Source: Sandaracinobacteroides hominis
GTDB lineage: Bacteria > Pseudomonadota > Alphaproteobacteria > Sphingomonadales > Sphingomonadaceae
Length of the DNA: 64,000 nucleotides
NCBI RefSeq assembly: GCF_016464365.1
Contig: NZ_JADCUC010000001.1
Location: 434,001 to 498,000 of the forward strand
Reading direction: 5' to 3'
Shown here: positions 21,121-29,741 of the stretch, in pieces
Layout of the letters: each line of letters starts with the position of its first letter
Numbering within the stretch: position 1 is the stretch's first letter
Notes under the pieces: generated by a model
The model's database searches: none
The model's input: the letters and a program-made list of their open reading frames with translations, nothing else
What the model was told of the DNA's origin: nothing
Program-made: the position numbers and the translations under genes

Positions 21121-22274
21121 TTCGCTGCCTCCTGCTCGGCGCGGGCTGCGGCATTTGCCTGTGCCCGGCGCTGCACTTCAGGAAGCGGCAGATAGGCCTG
21201 CACGCCCGGGGTCTCGATCACCGTCGTATCCACCTTGCCAAGCACATTTTCCATGGTTTCCAGATACATGCGTTTGCGGGTAACTTCCGGCGCCAAGCGA
21301 TATTGTTCATACACCTTGTCGAAGGCGGCGGTAGCGCCGCCGGCCTGCGCCTGGATCTGCTGGGCGTAGGCGCGCGCCTGGTTGAGGAATTGCTGGGCGT
21401 CCTGCTGGGCGGCCGACACGTCCTTGAACGCTTCGTCGACGGCGCCCGGCGGGTCGGCCTTGTTGATGTCGACGCCCTGCACCAGGATACCGGCGCCATA
21501 GCTGTCGAGAATCTCCTGCACCCGTTCGCGCACCTGCTCTGCAATGGCGGCGCGTTCGGGGCCGATGGCGTTGTTGAGCGTGGAGCGGCCGACGACTTCG
21601 CGCATGGCGGATTCGGTGGCGTCGCGCACGGTGCCGCTCTGGTCGGCTATCTGGAACAGATAATCCTCGGCGTTCTTGATACGCCAGCGGACGGCATAGG
21701 CGATGTTGATGACATTGCCATCGCCGGTGATCATCAGATTTTCCGCGTCGCCCTCTGCATTGCCGATGGGAGTCGTCTGGATATCCTCGAACGGCACCTT
21801 GGTCACCAGATCGATGGGAGCAGGCAGCTTCAGATGGAAGCCGGGTGTTGCCGTGTGGGAGAATTTGCCGAGCCGGGTAACCACGGCGCGTTCGCCGGCG
21901 CCGACCTGATAGCCCGACGTGAGGGCGAGGAGTGCGAAAACAAGGCCGCCCGCCATCAGCCCCCAGGGAAGGTTGGGCCGGCCGCGTCCGCCGCCGCCAC
22001 CGCCCGAGCCACCCGTTCCGCCGCCGAGGCCGCGGAGCTTTTCCTGGCTGCGGCGAATGAACTCATCGAAATCCGGGCTGCCGCTGCTGCGCTGGCGATC
22101 CTCGCCGCCGTTGCGCGGGCGGGGCGTATCGCCCCATGGGCTGCGCGGGCCGGAGCTGTTCTTGCCGGACTCGGGCTTGCCCGGCTTTCCGGGCTGATTC
22201 ATGCCACCCCAAGGGTTGCGACGCTTTTCTCCTTCGCCGTCGCGGTCTGAACCATCATCATTGTTCCAGGGCAT
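21117..22274 (-). CDS. hflK: HflK, SPFH/band-7 regulator of FtsH
   Basis: It is the partner of HflC in the FtsH-HflKC complex. From ATG 22274 (MPWNNDDGSDRDGEGEKRRN) the 385 residues start with a Gly/Pro/Asn-rich cytoplasmic tail of about 100 residues, then a membrane helix (LPWGLMAGGLVFALLALTSGY), the SPFH domain (VGAGERAVVTRLGKF) and a helical region ending in an Ala-rich tail. A longer open frame upstream to 22403 is not supported; it would overlap the promoter of the divergent Mrp gene. Confidence 0.95.
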   Translation of the reverse strand: MPWNNDDGSDRDGEGEKRRNPWGGMNQPGKPGKPESGKNSSGPRSPWGDTPRPRNGGEDRQRSSGSPDFDEFIRRSQEKLRGLGGGTGGSGGGGGGRGRPNLPWGLMAGGLVFALLALTSGYQVGAGERAVVTRLGKFSHTATPGFHLKLPAPIDLVTKVPFEDIQTTPIGNAEGDAENLMITGDGNVINIAYAVRWRIKNAEDYLFQIADQSGTVRDATESAMREVVGRSTLNNAIGPERAAIAEQVRERVQEILDSYGAGILVQGVDINKADPPGAVDEAFKDVSAAQQDAQQFLNQARAYAQQIQAQAGGATAAFDKVYEQYRLAPEVTRKRMYLETMENVLGKVDTTVIETPGVQAYLPLPEVQRRAQANAAARAEQEAAK

Positions 22275-22402
22275 GTACGCCTTTCCCAAACCCCTCTGGC
22301 CGTCAGGCCGTGTACCGACACGCCAACCAGCCGGAAACTGGCCGGATTGCAGCGCTGTAATCCGGGATATAGGGGCATGGCCTTTGGAAAGCGAGGGCTG
22401 CA

Positions 22403-23407
22403 ATGACGGATCGGGAGCAGGCGGTGGCCGCGCTGCAGGAAATGACGGATCCGAAGCGGTCTGCAGGGTTGATGCAATCGGGCCGGGTCTCCGGGCTGAC
22501 GGTGCGCGAGGACGGCACCGCGGGGCTGGTGCTGGCGGTGGACGACCTGACGCGGGCCGAAGCGCAGGCGCTGGAGAGCGCTGTGGGGGCGCGGCTGCGG
22601 GCGGCGGGGTTTGCGGCGGTGCGGATCATCCAGACGTCGGAGCGGGGCGCGGCGCCTGTGGCGGACGCCGGGGCGGTGGCGGGCGTGCGGCATGTGATCG
22701 GCGTCGGAGCGGGGAAGGGCGGCGTCGGCAAATCGACGGTTGCCGCCGGGCTGGCGCTGGCGCTGAAGCGGCGCGGGCTGGCGGTGGGTCTGCTGGATGG
22801 GGATATCCAGGGACCTTCTCTGCATATCCTGCTGGGCGTGAAGGAGCGGGCGAAGGCGACCGCTGACAAGCAACTGCTGCCGGTGGAGGCCCATGGGCTG
22901 AAGATGCTGGGGATGGGGCTGATGGCCGATCCCGACAAGGCGGTCGCCTGGCGCGGGCCGATGGTGGCCGGGGCACTGGTGCAGATGGCGACGGTCGCCG
23001 ATTGGGGCGCTCTGGATGTGCTGGTGGTGGATTTGCCGCCGGGGACGGGTGACGTGCATTTGGCTTTGGCGCAGAAGCTGAAGCCTTCGGGGGCGCTGGT
23101 GGTGACAACTCCGCAGGCGCTGGCGACTGCAGACGCGCGGCGCGCGGTTTCCTTCTTTGGCGTGGTGCAGGTGCCGGTGCTGGGCGTGGTGATGAACATG
23201 GCCGGGATGCCGGCGCCGGATGGGACGATGCTCTATCCGTTCGGGAAGCCGGATGGGGCAGGGCTGGGCGCCGAGGTGCTGGCGGAACTGCCGCTGGACC
23301 CTGCCGTGGTAGAGGCGTCCGATGCCGGGCGGCCTCTGGCGACGGGCGCGGTCGCCGAGGGGCTGGATCTGGTGGCGGCCAGGCTGGCGGCGCAACTGGG
23401 GCTTTAG
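22403..23407 (+). CDS. apbC: Mrp/NBP35-family Fe-S carrier ATPase (ApbC)
   Basis: This is a P-loop ATPase that carries Fe-S clusters to target apoproteins. The 334 residues contain an N-terminal MIP18-like segment, the deviant Walker [21 protein letters not shown] (near residues 100-119), [13 protein letters not shown], and [15 protein letters not shown]. The usual CxxC that holds the bridging cluster is not seen near the C-terminus, where [18 protein letters not shown] replaces the typical CPHC stretch. The stop overlaps that of convergent pmbA by four bases. Confidence 0.9.
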   Translation: MTDREQAVAALQEMTDPKRSAGLMQSGRVSGLTVREDGTAGLVLAVDDLTRAEAQALESAVGARLRAAGFAAVRIIQTSERGAAPVADAGAVAGVRHVIGVGAGKGGVGKSTVAAGLALALKRRGLAVGLLDGDIQGPSLHILLGVKERAKATADKQLLPVEAHGLKMLGMGLMADPDKAVAWRGPMVAGALVQMATVADWGALDVLVVDLPPGTGDVHLALAQKLKPSGALVVTTPQALATADARRAVSFFGVVQVPVLGVVMNMAGMPAPDGTMLYPFGKPDGAGLGAEVLAELPLDPAVVEASDAGRPLATGAVAEGLDLVAARLAAQLGL

Positions 23408-24759
23408 CTCTGGCCTGCGACTGTCATGCCGTCGATGCGGACGGTGGGGGCGTTGGTGGACTGGCGGAATTCCAGGTCGTTGGCCGGGATCAGGGCGCGG
23501 AACATGTCGGCGAGGTTGCCGGCGATGGTGGCTTCGCTGATCGGCTCGGCGAGCTGGCCGTTGCGGATGCGGAAACCGCCGGCACCACGGCTGTAATCGC
23601 CGGTGAGCGTGTTGACGCCCATGCCGATCAGTTCCGTGACGTAGATGCCGTCCGCTATGTCGGACATCAGATCGTGCGGGCTGGCTGTGCCCGCATCCAT
23701 CCAGAGGTTTGACGAGGAGACGCCAGGCGGGCCGGCGCTGCCGCGGCTGGCGTGGCCGGTGGGCTGCAGGTTGAGCTGGCGGGCGGACGCGCTCTCGATC
23801 AGCCAGCCGGTCAGGTGGCCATCGGCTATGATGTCTCGCGGGGCGGTGGGGAGGCCTTCGCCGTCGAAGGCGCGGGAGCGGAGGCCGCGCGGCAAGTGCG
23901 GGTTATCGCGGATGTGGATGCCGGGGGCAAAGAGCTGCTCCTTCTCGCGGCCGAGGAGAAAGCTGGTCTTGCGGGCGATGGAGCTGCCGGTGATCGCCGA
24001 CAGCAGATGTCCGAGCAGGCTTGGGGAAACGCGCTTGTCGAAGATGACCGGCATGGCGCCGGTGGGGGCGCTGGTGGGCGACAGGCGTTCGAGCGCGCGG
24101 CTGGCGGCGCGATAGCCGATTTCGGCCGGCGATTCGAGGTCGGCAAGGTGACGGGCCTGATGCCAGTCGTAGTCGCGCTGCATGGTGGCGCCTTCGCCGG
24201 CGATTACGACGGCTGAGGCGGAAACGGAGCTGCCGTAGGCGGCGCCGCGGAAGCCGGTGGAAGTGGCGAGCGCAGAGCTGCTGGTGCCGCAGCTGGCAGA
24301 GCCGCCTTCGCTGTTGGTGATGCCCTTGACGGCGAGCGCGGCGTTTTCGGCTTCCAGCGCCATTTCATGCAGGCGCTCGGCGGAGACGTTGGCGGCGGCT
24401 TCGTCGTGGAGATCGAAATCGGCGAACGGACCGCGCGAGAGGAGATTTGCAGCGGCAAGGCCCGCGAACGGATCCGGCGTGGCTTCGCGGGCCATCGAGG
24501 CGGCTCGCTCGGCGGCTTCGGCGAGGGCGGATGGCGAGAGATCGGAGATGGAGACTTGTGCCGAGCGGTTGCCGAGGAACAGGCGCAGGCCGATTTCCTC
24601 GCCTTCGGAGCGGCCGATGTCTTCCAGCTTGCCCAGACGAACGCTGATTCCGGTGGAGGTTTCGCCGAAATAGACGGCGTCGGCGCTGTCGGCCCCGGCC
24701 TTCCTTGCAAGCGAGAGGAGGTGGTCGAGGCGATCCAGCGCGGCGTCGGAACTTAGCAT
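23404..24759 (-). CDS. pmbA: PmbA/TldE metalloprotease-family protein
   Basis: This is the TldD-partner subunit of the TldD/E protease, which matures peptides such as microcins and degrades unfolded peptides. The 451 residues begin with the family motif [18 protein letters not shown] and contain the conserved C-terminal [35 protein letters not shown] pattern (GDYSRGA). The zinc-binding HExxxH of TldD is absent, consistent with the TldE type. It is downstream of ubiA on the same strand, 48 bases apart. Confidence 0.93.
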   Translation of the reverse strand: MLSSDAALDRLDHLLSLARKAGADSADAVYFGETSTGISVRLGKLEDIGRSEGEEIGLRLFLGNRSAQVSISDLSPSALAEAAERAASMAREATPDPFAGLAAANLLSRGPFADFDLHDEAAANVSAERLHEMALEAENAALAVKGITNSEGGSASCGTSSSALATSTGFRGAAYGSSVSASAVVIAGEGATMQRDYDWHQARHLADLESPAEIGYRAASRALERLSPTSAPTGAMPVIFDKRVSPSLLGHLLSAITGSSIARKTSFLLGREKEQLFAPGIHIRDNPHLPRGLRSRAFDGEGLPTAPRDIIADGHLTGWLIESASARQLNLQPTGHASRGSAGPPGVSSSNLWMDAGTASPHDLMSDIADGIYVTELIGMGVNTLTGDYSRGAGGFRIRNGQLAEPISEATIAGNLADMFRALIPANDLEFRQSTNAPTVRIDGMTVAGQS

Positions 24760-24807
24760 GGCAACGACTTAGGCGGCGTGCCGCTGGGCTGCAAGAAGGG
24801 CCGGCAG

Positions 24808-25719
24808 CTACGCTGCAAGAAGGGCGGGCGAGAGTGCTGCAAGGAGGATGGGCAGCACAAGCAGGGCGCCGGCAAGGCGATTGGAGCGGAAACGGCTGAG
24901 GGCCGACGGTGTGCTGGCTGGATCGAAGCTGGTGGCCTGCCAGCCGAGATGGGCGGCGGCTGGGATCATGCCGAGAAGGGCGAGGGGGTGGCCCCAGCGC
25001 CAGAGGGCGGCACCGAGCAGGAGGATGGTAGCGATATAGAAAAGGCCGACGCCGCTCTTCAGGTTCGGGCCGAGGGCCCGGGCAGAGGATTTGACTCCGG
25101 CGAGCGCGTCGTCCTCGATATCCTGCGCTGCGTAGATGCTGTCGTAGCCGAGCGTCCAGGCGATGCAGGCGGCGTAGGCGAGGAGCATGACCGGGAGGTC
25201 TGCGCGCAGATTCGGGTCGGCTGCGGCCCAGCCCACCGGGACACCCCAGTTGAAGGTGAGACCGAGCCACGCCTGCGGCCACCAGGTGATGCGTTTCATG
25301 AACGGGTAGCCCGCCACGAGGGCGAGTGAGCCGAGGGCGACCAGTTGTGCCTGCAGGGGGAGGGCGAGGAGGACGGCGAGGCCGATCAGCGAGAGGGCGA
25401 CGAGGAAGGTCCAGGCGTGGCGGACGGGAATTGCACCGCTGGCGACGGGGCGGCTGGCCGTGCGGGTGACTTGGGCGTCGAGGTCGCGGTCGATGATGTC
25501 GTTATAGACGCAGCCTGCGGCGCGCATGGCGATGGCACCCACTAGGAACAGCGGCCAGAGCGGCCACCAGCCCGCAGCCGGGCTGAGGAAGGCGCCGATG
25601 AGGCAGGGCCAGAACAGCAGCCAGATGCCGGCGGGGCGGTCGAACCGGGCGAGGCGGGCGTATTCGGCGGCTCGCGGTGGCAGGCGATCTACCCAGGTGG
25701 CGACGGCGTCGGGGGTCAT
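24808..25719 (-). CDS. ubiA: 4-hydroxybenzoate polyprenyltransferase
   Basis: This integral membrane prenyltransferase attaches the polyprenyl tail to 4-hydroxybenzoate in ubiquinone synthesis. The 303 residues show about eight membrane helices and both Asp-rich motifs: NDIIDRDLDAQV (near residues 88-99) and DSIYAAQDIEDDALAGV (near 205-221). The N-terminal RFDRPAGIWLLFWP motif is also typical. The last codons contain a short duplicated GCTGCAAGAAGGG unit that gives the LLAALSPALLAA tail. Confidence 0.95.
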   Translation of the reverse strand: MTPDAVATWVDRLPPRAAEYARLARFDRPAGIWLLFWPCLIGAFLSPAAGWWPLWPLFLVGAIAMRAAGCVYNDIIDRDLDAQVTRTASRPVASGAIPVRHAWTFLVALSLIGLAVLLALPLQAQLVALGSLALVAGYPFMKRITWWPQAWLGLTFNWGVPVGWAAADPNLRADLPVMLLAYAACIAWTLGYDSIYAAQDIEDDALAGVKSSARALGPNLKSGVGLFYIATILLLGAALWRWGHPLALLGMIPAAAHLGWQATSFDPASTPSALSRFRSNRLAGALLVLPILLAALSPALLAA

Positions 25720-25784
25720 GTGGCTGGCCTTAGGGGATGTGGGCGCTTCTTGACAGCTGCGGTTTTGGCGACGAGCCTGCCGAT

Positions 25785-26591
25785 ATGCCGCTGGGGGATT
25801 ATCAGCTTTCGGATTTCACCGACGGACCGTGGACGCGGCCGGTTTATCGGCGCGGGAGCGGGCCGGCGGTGATCGTGATGCACGAGATTCCGGGGCTGCA
25901 TCCGCTGGTGGTGCGGTTTGCCGACCGGCTGGTGGAATCGGGGATGACCGTGTTCATGCCCAGCCTGTTCGGGACGCCGGGGAAGCAGTTGAGCACCGGC
26001 TATATGCTGGGGCAGATGTTCCTGAATGTCTGCATCCGACGGGAGTTTTCGACCTGGAAGGGTGGCAAATCGAGCCCGATTGTCGACTGGTTGCGGGCGC
26101 TGGCTCGGTTTGCCCATGCTGACTGCGGTGGGCCGGGGGTTGGGGCTGTGGGGATGTGTTTTACCGGTGGGTTTGCGCTGGCGATGATGACGGAGCCCAG
26201 TGTCGTTGCTCCGGTACTGTCGCAACCGAGCTTGCCGTTTCGGGATCCGGGTGGATTGGATGCTTCGGAGGCTGAGATCAGTTGTGCCAAGTTGCGGATG
26301 GAAGCGGAAGGGCTGACGTTGCTGGGGTTGCGGTTCAAGGGGGACAAGTTTGTGCCGGCGGAGCGGTTTGCGCGGTTGCGCAAGGAATTTGGCGAGCGGT
26401 TTGAGGATGTTAGTCTGGAACCTGAGGATGCCCGGCAGGTTCCCGGGATGGCACCGCATTCGGTATTGACGATTCACCTGGCCGAAAGCGGGCCTTCGAA
26501 GGAAGCCGAGGTGCGGACCATCGGCTTCTTTCGGGAGCGGTTAGGGATTCACGCCGCTACATCGAAGGGGATGATTTCGCCGGACAGGTAG
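25785..26591 (+). CDS. Dienelactone hydrolase family protein
   Basis: This alpha/beta hydrolase has a cysteine nucleophile in GAVGMCFTGGFALAM, in place of the usual serine, as in dienelactone hydrolases. The rest of the catalytic set is visible: Glu in MHEIPGLH, Asp in FKGDKFVP and His in LTIHLAES. From ATG 25785 (MPLGDYQLSDF) the length is 268 residues; an upstream ATG at 25737 has no room for a ribosome site. With no aromatic ring-cleavage genes nearby, its substrate is unknown. Its 3' end overlaps that of the convergent acyl-AMP ligase by 43 bases. Confidence 0.88.
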   Translation: MPLGDYQLSDFTDGPWTRPVYRRGSGPAVIVMHEIPGLHPLVVRFADRLVESGMTVFMPSLFGTPGKQLSTGYMLGQMFLNVCIRREFSTWKGGKSSPIVDWLRALARFAHADCGGPGVGAVGMCFTGGFALAMMTEPSVVAPVLSQPSLPFRDPGGLDASEAEISCAKLRMEAEGLTLLGLRFKGDKFVPAERFARLRKEFGERFEDVSLEPEDARQVPGMAPHSVLTIHLAESGPSKEAEVRTIGFFRERLGIHAATSKGMISPDR

Positions 26592-28342
26592 AGCTGGCGG
26601 GCTTTTACCCGGCTGAGCTTGCCCGACGAGGTGCGCGGCAGCGTGCGCGGCGGGACCAGTTCGACGACGCAGTTCATGCCGGTGATGGCGCGGACCTTGG
26701 TGCGGATCGCTTCCTTCAGGCGGGCGCGTTCGTCCAGATCGGTGGTGCGGCACTGGACCAGCACCGCGGGGGCTTCCTCGCCCTGCGGGGTGGTGATGGA
26801 GAAGGCGGCGATGTCGCCGGCCTTGAAGCCTTCGAGCTGCTCAATCGCCCACTCGATATCCTGCGGCCAATGGTTCTTGCCGTTGAGGATGATCATGTCC
26901 TTGGCGCGGCCGACGATGAAGATGTGGCCGTCGACGAGATAGCCCATGTCGCCGGTGTCGAGCCAGCCGTCGGCGGAGAGGCAGGCGGCGGTGGCTTCGG
27001 GATCGCGGAAATAGCCCTGCATGATCCCAACGCCCTTTACCAGCACGCGGCCGATCTGGCGATCCGGCAAGGGCTTGCCGTTTTCGCCGCGGATTTCGAT
27101 GGTGAGGCCTTCGAGCGCGATGCCGCAATCGACGATGGCGCGGTAGCGGACGGGCTTGGAGGCATCTGAAGGACCATCTGCAAAGCCTTCGCCTGCAAGC
27201 CTTTTTTCGTCGATCAGATCGCAGACGATGCCCTGGCCGACCGGGGCGACCGAGACCGCGAGCGTGGCTTCGGCGAGGCCGTAGCTGGGGGTGAAGGCTT
27301 CAGCGCGGAAGCCTGCCGGGGCGAAGGCATCGACGAAGGCCTGGCAGATGTCCGGGCGGATCATGTCGGCGCCATTGCCGGCGATGCGCCAGCGGGAAAG
27401 GTCAAAGCGGCCCTCCACGTCGGTCTGCGTCGAGACGCGGCGGGCACAGATGTCGTAGCCGAAGGTGGGCGAATAGCTGAGGCTGTTGCCCGGATTGCGG
27501 CTGATGAGGGTGAGCCACGACAGCGGACGGCGGGCGAAATCGTCTGTCGCGATGTAATCGACCGACATCTGCACCGCCATCGGCGACAGCAGCGTGCCGA
27601 CGAGGCCCATGTCGTGATACCAGGGCAACCACGAGACGCCGCGGTCTCCGGGCGCGATTTCCATGCTTTTCGCGTGGCCGGCGAGGTTCGCCATGACGGC
27701 GCGGTGGGTGACCGCGACGCCGTGCGGGAAGCGGGTGGAGCCGCTGCTGTATTGCAGATAGGCGATCGCGTCCGGATCGGCCTGCGGCAGCCCGGCGGCC
27801 GGCGCGGGGAGGGCGGCGAACTCTTCCCAGCCGAGCGTTTCGGCAATGCCTTCAGCGGCTTCGCCGAAGATCGACTTCAAACTGTCTGGTCCGAGCACGA
27901 GGGCCGGATCGGAGCTGGTGAGCTGGACGCGGATCTGCTCGACATAGGCCTGGCGGCCGCCGAAGGATGTGGGCAGCGGCAGCGGCACCGGAAGCACGCC
28001 GGCATAGAGGGCCGCGAAGAAGGCGGCGCAGAATTCGGCGCCGGTTTCGGCGATGAGGGCTATGCGATCGCCGGGCTGCACGCCCTTCGCGATGAGGCGC
28101 AGCGCGCCTTCGCGGGCGTCGGCTGCGAGCATGGAATAGGGGTAGACGCGCACAAGATTTGCCTTGGCGTCGTAAAAGTTGAAACCGGTGGCGCCCGTTG
28201 CAGCGTAATCGAGGGCTTCGGTGAGGGTTTGATAGCGGCCGGTGACGAACTCGATTCCCGACATCAGCGGGGTAGCGGCAAGCGTTGCAGGCGCATCGGG
28301 AGCATTGGTCCCGCTGGTCTGGTTCGTTTCCACTGCAGTCAT
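26549..28342 (-). CDS. Fatty acyl-AMP ligase (FAAL)
   Basis: This adenylate-forming enzyme activates fatty acids as acyl-adenylates, normally for transfer to an acyl carrier protein. The 597 residues contain LQYSSGSTRFPHGVAVTH (ATP-binding motif), SYGLAEATLAVS (A5-like), WLDTGDMGYLVDGHIFIVGR and the lysine motif region LPRTSSGKLSRVKARQ. FAAL features include WLPWYHDMGLVG and GKNHWPQDIEWAIE. In sphingomonads such enzymes are linked to lipid or polyketide routes, but no ACP, ketosynthase or sphingolipid gene is adjacent here, so the partner must be elsewhere. Confidence 0.92.
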   Translation of the reverse strand: MTAVETNQTSGTNAPDAPATLAATPLMSGIEFVTGRYQTLTEALDYAATGATGFNFYDAKANLVRVYPYSMLAADAREGALRLIAKGVQPGDRIALIAETGAEFCAAFFAALYAGVLPVPLPLPTSFGGRQAYVEQIRVQLTSSDPALVLGPDSLKSIFGEAAEGIAETLGWEEFAALPAPAAGLPQADPDAIAYLQYSSGSTRFPHGVAVTHRAVMANLAGHAKSMEIAPGDRGVSWLPWYHDMGLVGTLLSPMAVQMSVDYIATDDFARRPLSWLTLISRNPGNSLSYSPTFGYDICARRVSTQTDVEGRFDLSRWRIAGNGADMIRPDICQAFVDAFAPAGFRAEAFTPSYGLAEATLAVSVAPVGQGIVCDLIDEKRLAGEGFADGPSDASKPVRYRAIVDCGIALEGLTIEIRGENGKPLPDRQIGRVLVKGVGIMQGYFRDPEATAACLSADGWLDTGDMGYLVDGHIFIVGRAKDMIILNGKNHWPQDIEWAIEQLEGFKAGDIAAFSITTPQGEEAPAVLVQCRTTDLDERARLKEAIRTKVRAITGMNCVVELVPPRTLPRTSSGKLSRVKARQLYLSGEIIPFDVAA

Positions 28343-28458
28343 CTCTGGCTTACCTTCATGATCAGCGACCTTGCGACACGGATTTCCGCATCATTCGGCC
28401 GCCTATCTGGCGTGGATGATGGTTCAAAAGAGGCCCGAACTGTGGCAGCAAGGTGGCA

Positions 28459-29007
28459 ATGGCTGAGAACCGGCAAACAAAGGCCCGCAAAGAGCGCACA
28501 CGAAAGCCTCCCCCTCCTCTTGATCCTGTCATGCTTGATGCCATCGCCGTCAGATATGTCGAGCGTTTTCAGACAACGCGGGCGAGGTTGGTGCGGCTTC
28601 TTCGGCAGAAATTGCGGCAGCGGGGCTGGGAAGAGGGCCTGCCGGCTGCCGATCCGGAGGCGGTGGCCGAGCGGATGGTGCAGTTGGGCTATGTGAACGA
28701 CCAGGCCTTTGCCGAGGCGCGGACGCGGGGGCTGGTACGGCGCGGGATGGGCGCGGGGCGGGTGAAACAGGCGCTGGCGGCCTATGGGGTGGATAGCGAG
28801 CTGGTAGCCGCGGCGGTTTCGGACGTGGATGCGTTGGGCGCGGCGGTGGATTTTGCCCACCGCAAGCGGTTGGGCCCGTTCGGACCGCCGGTGACGGAGC
28901 CGAAGGCGCGGATGAAGCAGCTGGGGGCGATGGCGCGAGCCGGGCATGGCTATGAGGTGGCGAAACGGGTGGTGGATGCCCGGAGTGAGGAGGAGCTGGA
29001 GGATTGA
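28459..29007 (+). CDS. recX: Regulatory protein RecX
   Basis: RecX proteins modulate RecA filaments. The 182 residues from ATG 28459 show the helical repeats expected: RYVERFQTTRARLVRLLRQKLRQRGW, MVQLGYVNDQAFAEARTRGLVRRG and the following VKQALAAYGVD. The N-terminus is Lys/Arg/Pro-rich. It is divergent from the acyl-AMP ligase and not next to recA or alaS in this window. The identification rests on the RecX pattern of helices, so it is good but not certain. Confidence 0.85.
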   Translation: MAENRQTKARKERTRKPPPPLDPVMLDAIAVRYVERFQTTRARLVRLLRQKLRQRGWEEGLPAADPEAVAERMVQLGYVNDQAFAEARTRGLVRRGMGAGRVKQALAAYGVDSELVAAAVSDVDALGAAVDFAHRKRLGPFGPPVTEPKARMKQLGAMARAGHGYEVAKRVVDARSEEELED

Positions 29008-29209
29008 GCTGGCGTTCCTTCGCCTTTTGGCGGAGGGGGCGCCGCGAAACTTCCCAAACTTCCCAGGGAGTCGCGTGTACGGGCGGGTGCGCGCGTAGCT
29101 TTTGGGCTTGGTGTAGGACAGCGGAAATTTCGGAAGCTTTGCTGCTGTTTGCACCTGGCGGGGTTTGGCATGGAATGGGGGTGTAGGACAGGGCTGGAGC
29201 GGCCGACGC

Positions 29210-29355
29210 TTTTGGCGAAGCCAAAACGCGCGAGTCCGCGCAAGCCCGGCCGGCGGGGCGTGGGCGACTGCCCACGAACCCGTCCGACGGGCGGGCTTTG
29301 CCCGCAATCTTACTTCTCTTGCTGACTTCAAGCGGACTCGGCGGCTTAGCCGCCG
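29210..29355. repeat. Series of four perfect short-loop hairpins
   Basis: TTTTGGC-gaa-GCCAAAA (29210-29226), CGTGGGC-gact-GCCCACG (29259-29276), GCGGGC-ttt-GCCCGC (29291-29305) and CGGCGGC-tta-GCCGCCG (29339-29355). All have loops of three or four bases and stems of six or seven perfect pairs, unrelated in sequence but alike in geometry. Confidence 0.8.
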
Positions 29356-29534
29356 GCCGCTTAGCGCGCTCAATTGCTGACCTTGGCAGACAGTGGAATT
29401 CACTGTGGATGGAAGTTCAGCTTAGCGATGCAACGGGTTGCCTGGCTGAGGTCGCGATTTCACTGATCGAGCCGACGATGCTGACGTCATCGCATCGTTG
29501 TCAGACTGTTATATTTTTCCAATCTCCATAGAAG

Positions 29535-29564
29535 CTGGATCCCGGGTCAAGCCCGGGATGACGG
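29535..29564. repeat. REP-like palindrome, copy 1
   Basis: ATCCCGGG-N5-CCCGGGAT is flanked by CTGG on the left and GACGG on the right. The outer sequence GGATCCC...GGGATGACGG is shared with the second copy 70 bases away. Such elements are common intergenic repeats in alphaproteobacteria. Confidence 0.75.
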
Positions 29565-29609
29565 GAGGGTTGGGCTTGCGGGGAACGGTTTTGCGGGTCG
29601 TTTGCTCTG

Positions 29610-29637
29610 TGGATCCCAGCTTTCGCTGGGATGACGG
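29610..29637. repeat. REP-like palindrome, copy 2
   Basis: ATCCCAGC-TTTC-GCTGGGAT has the same outer frame (GTGGATCCC ... GGGATGACGG) as the neighbouring copy but a compensated stem, which indicates selection for the fold rather than the exact sequence. Confidence 0.75.
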
Positions 29638-29741
29638 TTAGGGTGGACGTGCGGGTTTGCGCTCGGTTGGTTTTTTTGCGGCGCGTCCCCACCCCAACCC
29701 TGAGCCGTAGGCCACCGAAGGTGAACGGGAGGGGCGTTTTT

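Larger units (their letters stand above)
29008..29741. other. 734-bp non-coding tract rich in hairpins and palindromic repeats
   Basis: No open frame here has convincing protein features. The tract holds an 11-bp direct repeat GTGTAGGACAG (29111-29121 and 29181-29191), four perfect short-loop hairpins (29210-29355), two REP-like palindromes (29535-29564, 29610-29637), and CCCCACCCC...GGGAGGGG sequence near 29690-29735. Base composition drops to more AT-rich around 29380-29530. No tRNA fold was recognised. Confidence 0.8.

Noticed and set aside
29008-29741. tRNA or known small RNA in the long spacer.
   Set aside because: No cloverleaf, anticodon loop or TTC-loop sequence was recognised; hairpins are short and unconnected. 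A tRNAscan/Rfam search was not possible here.
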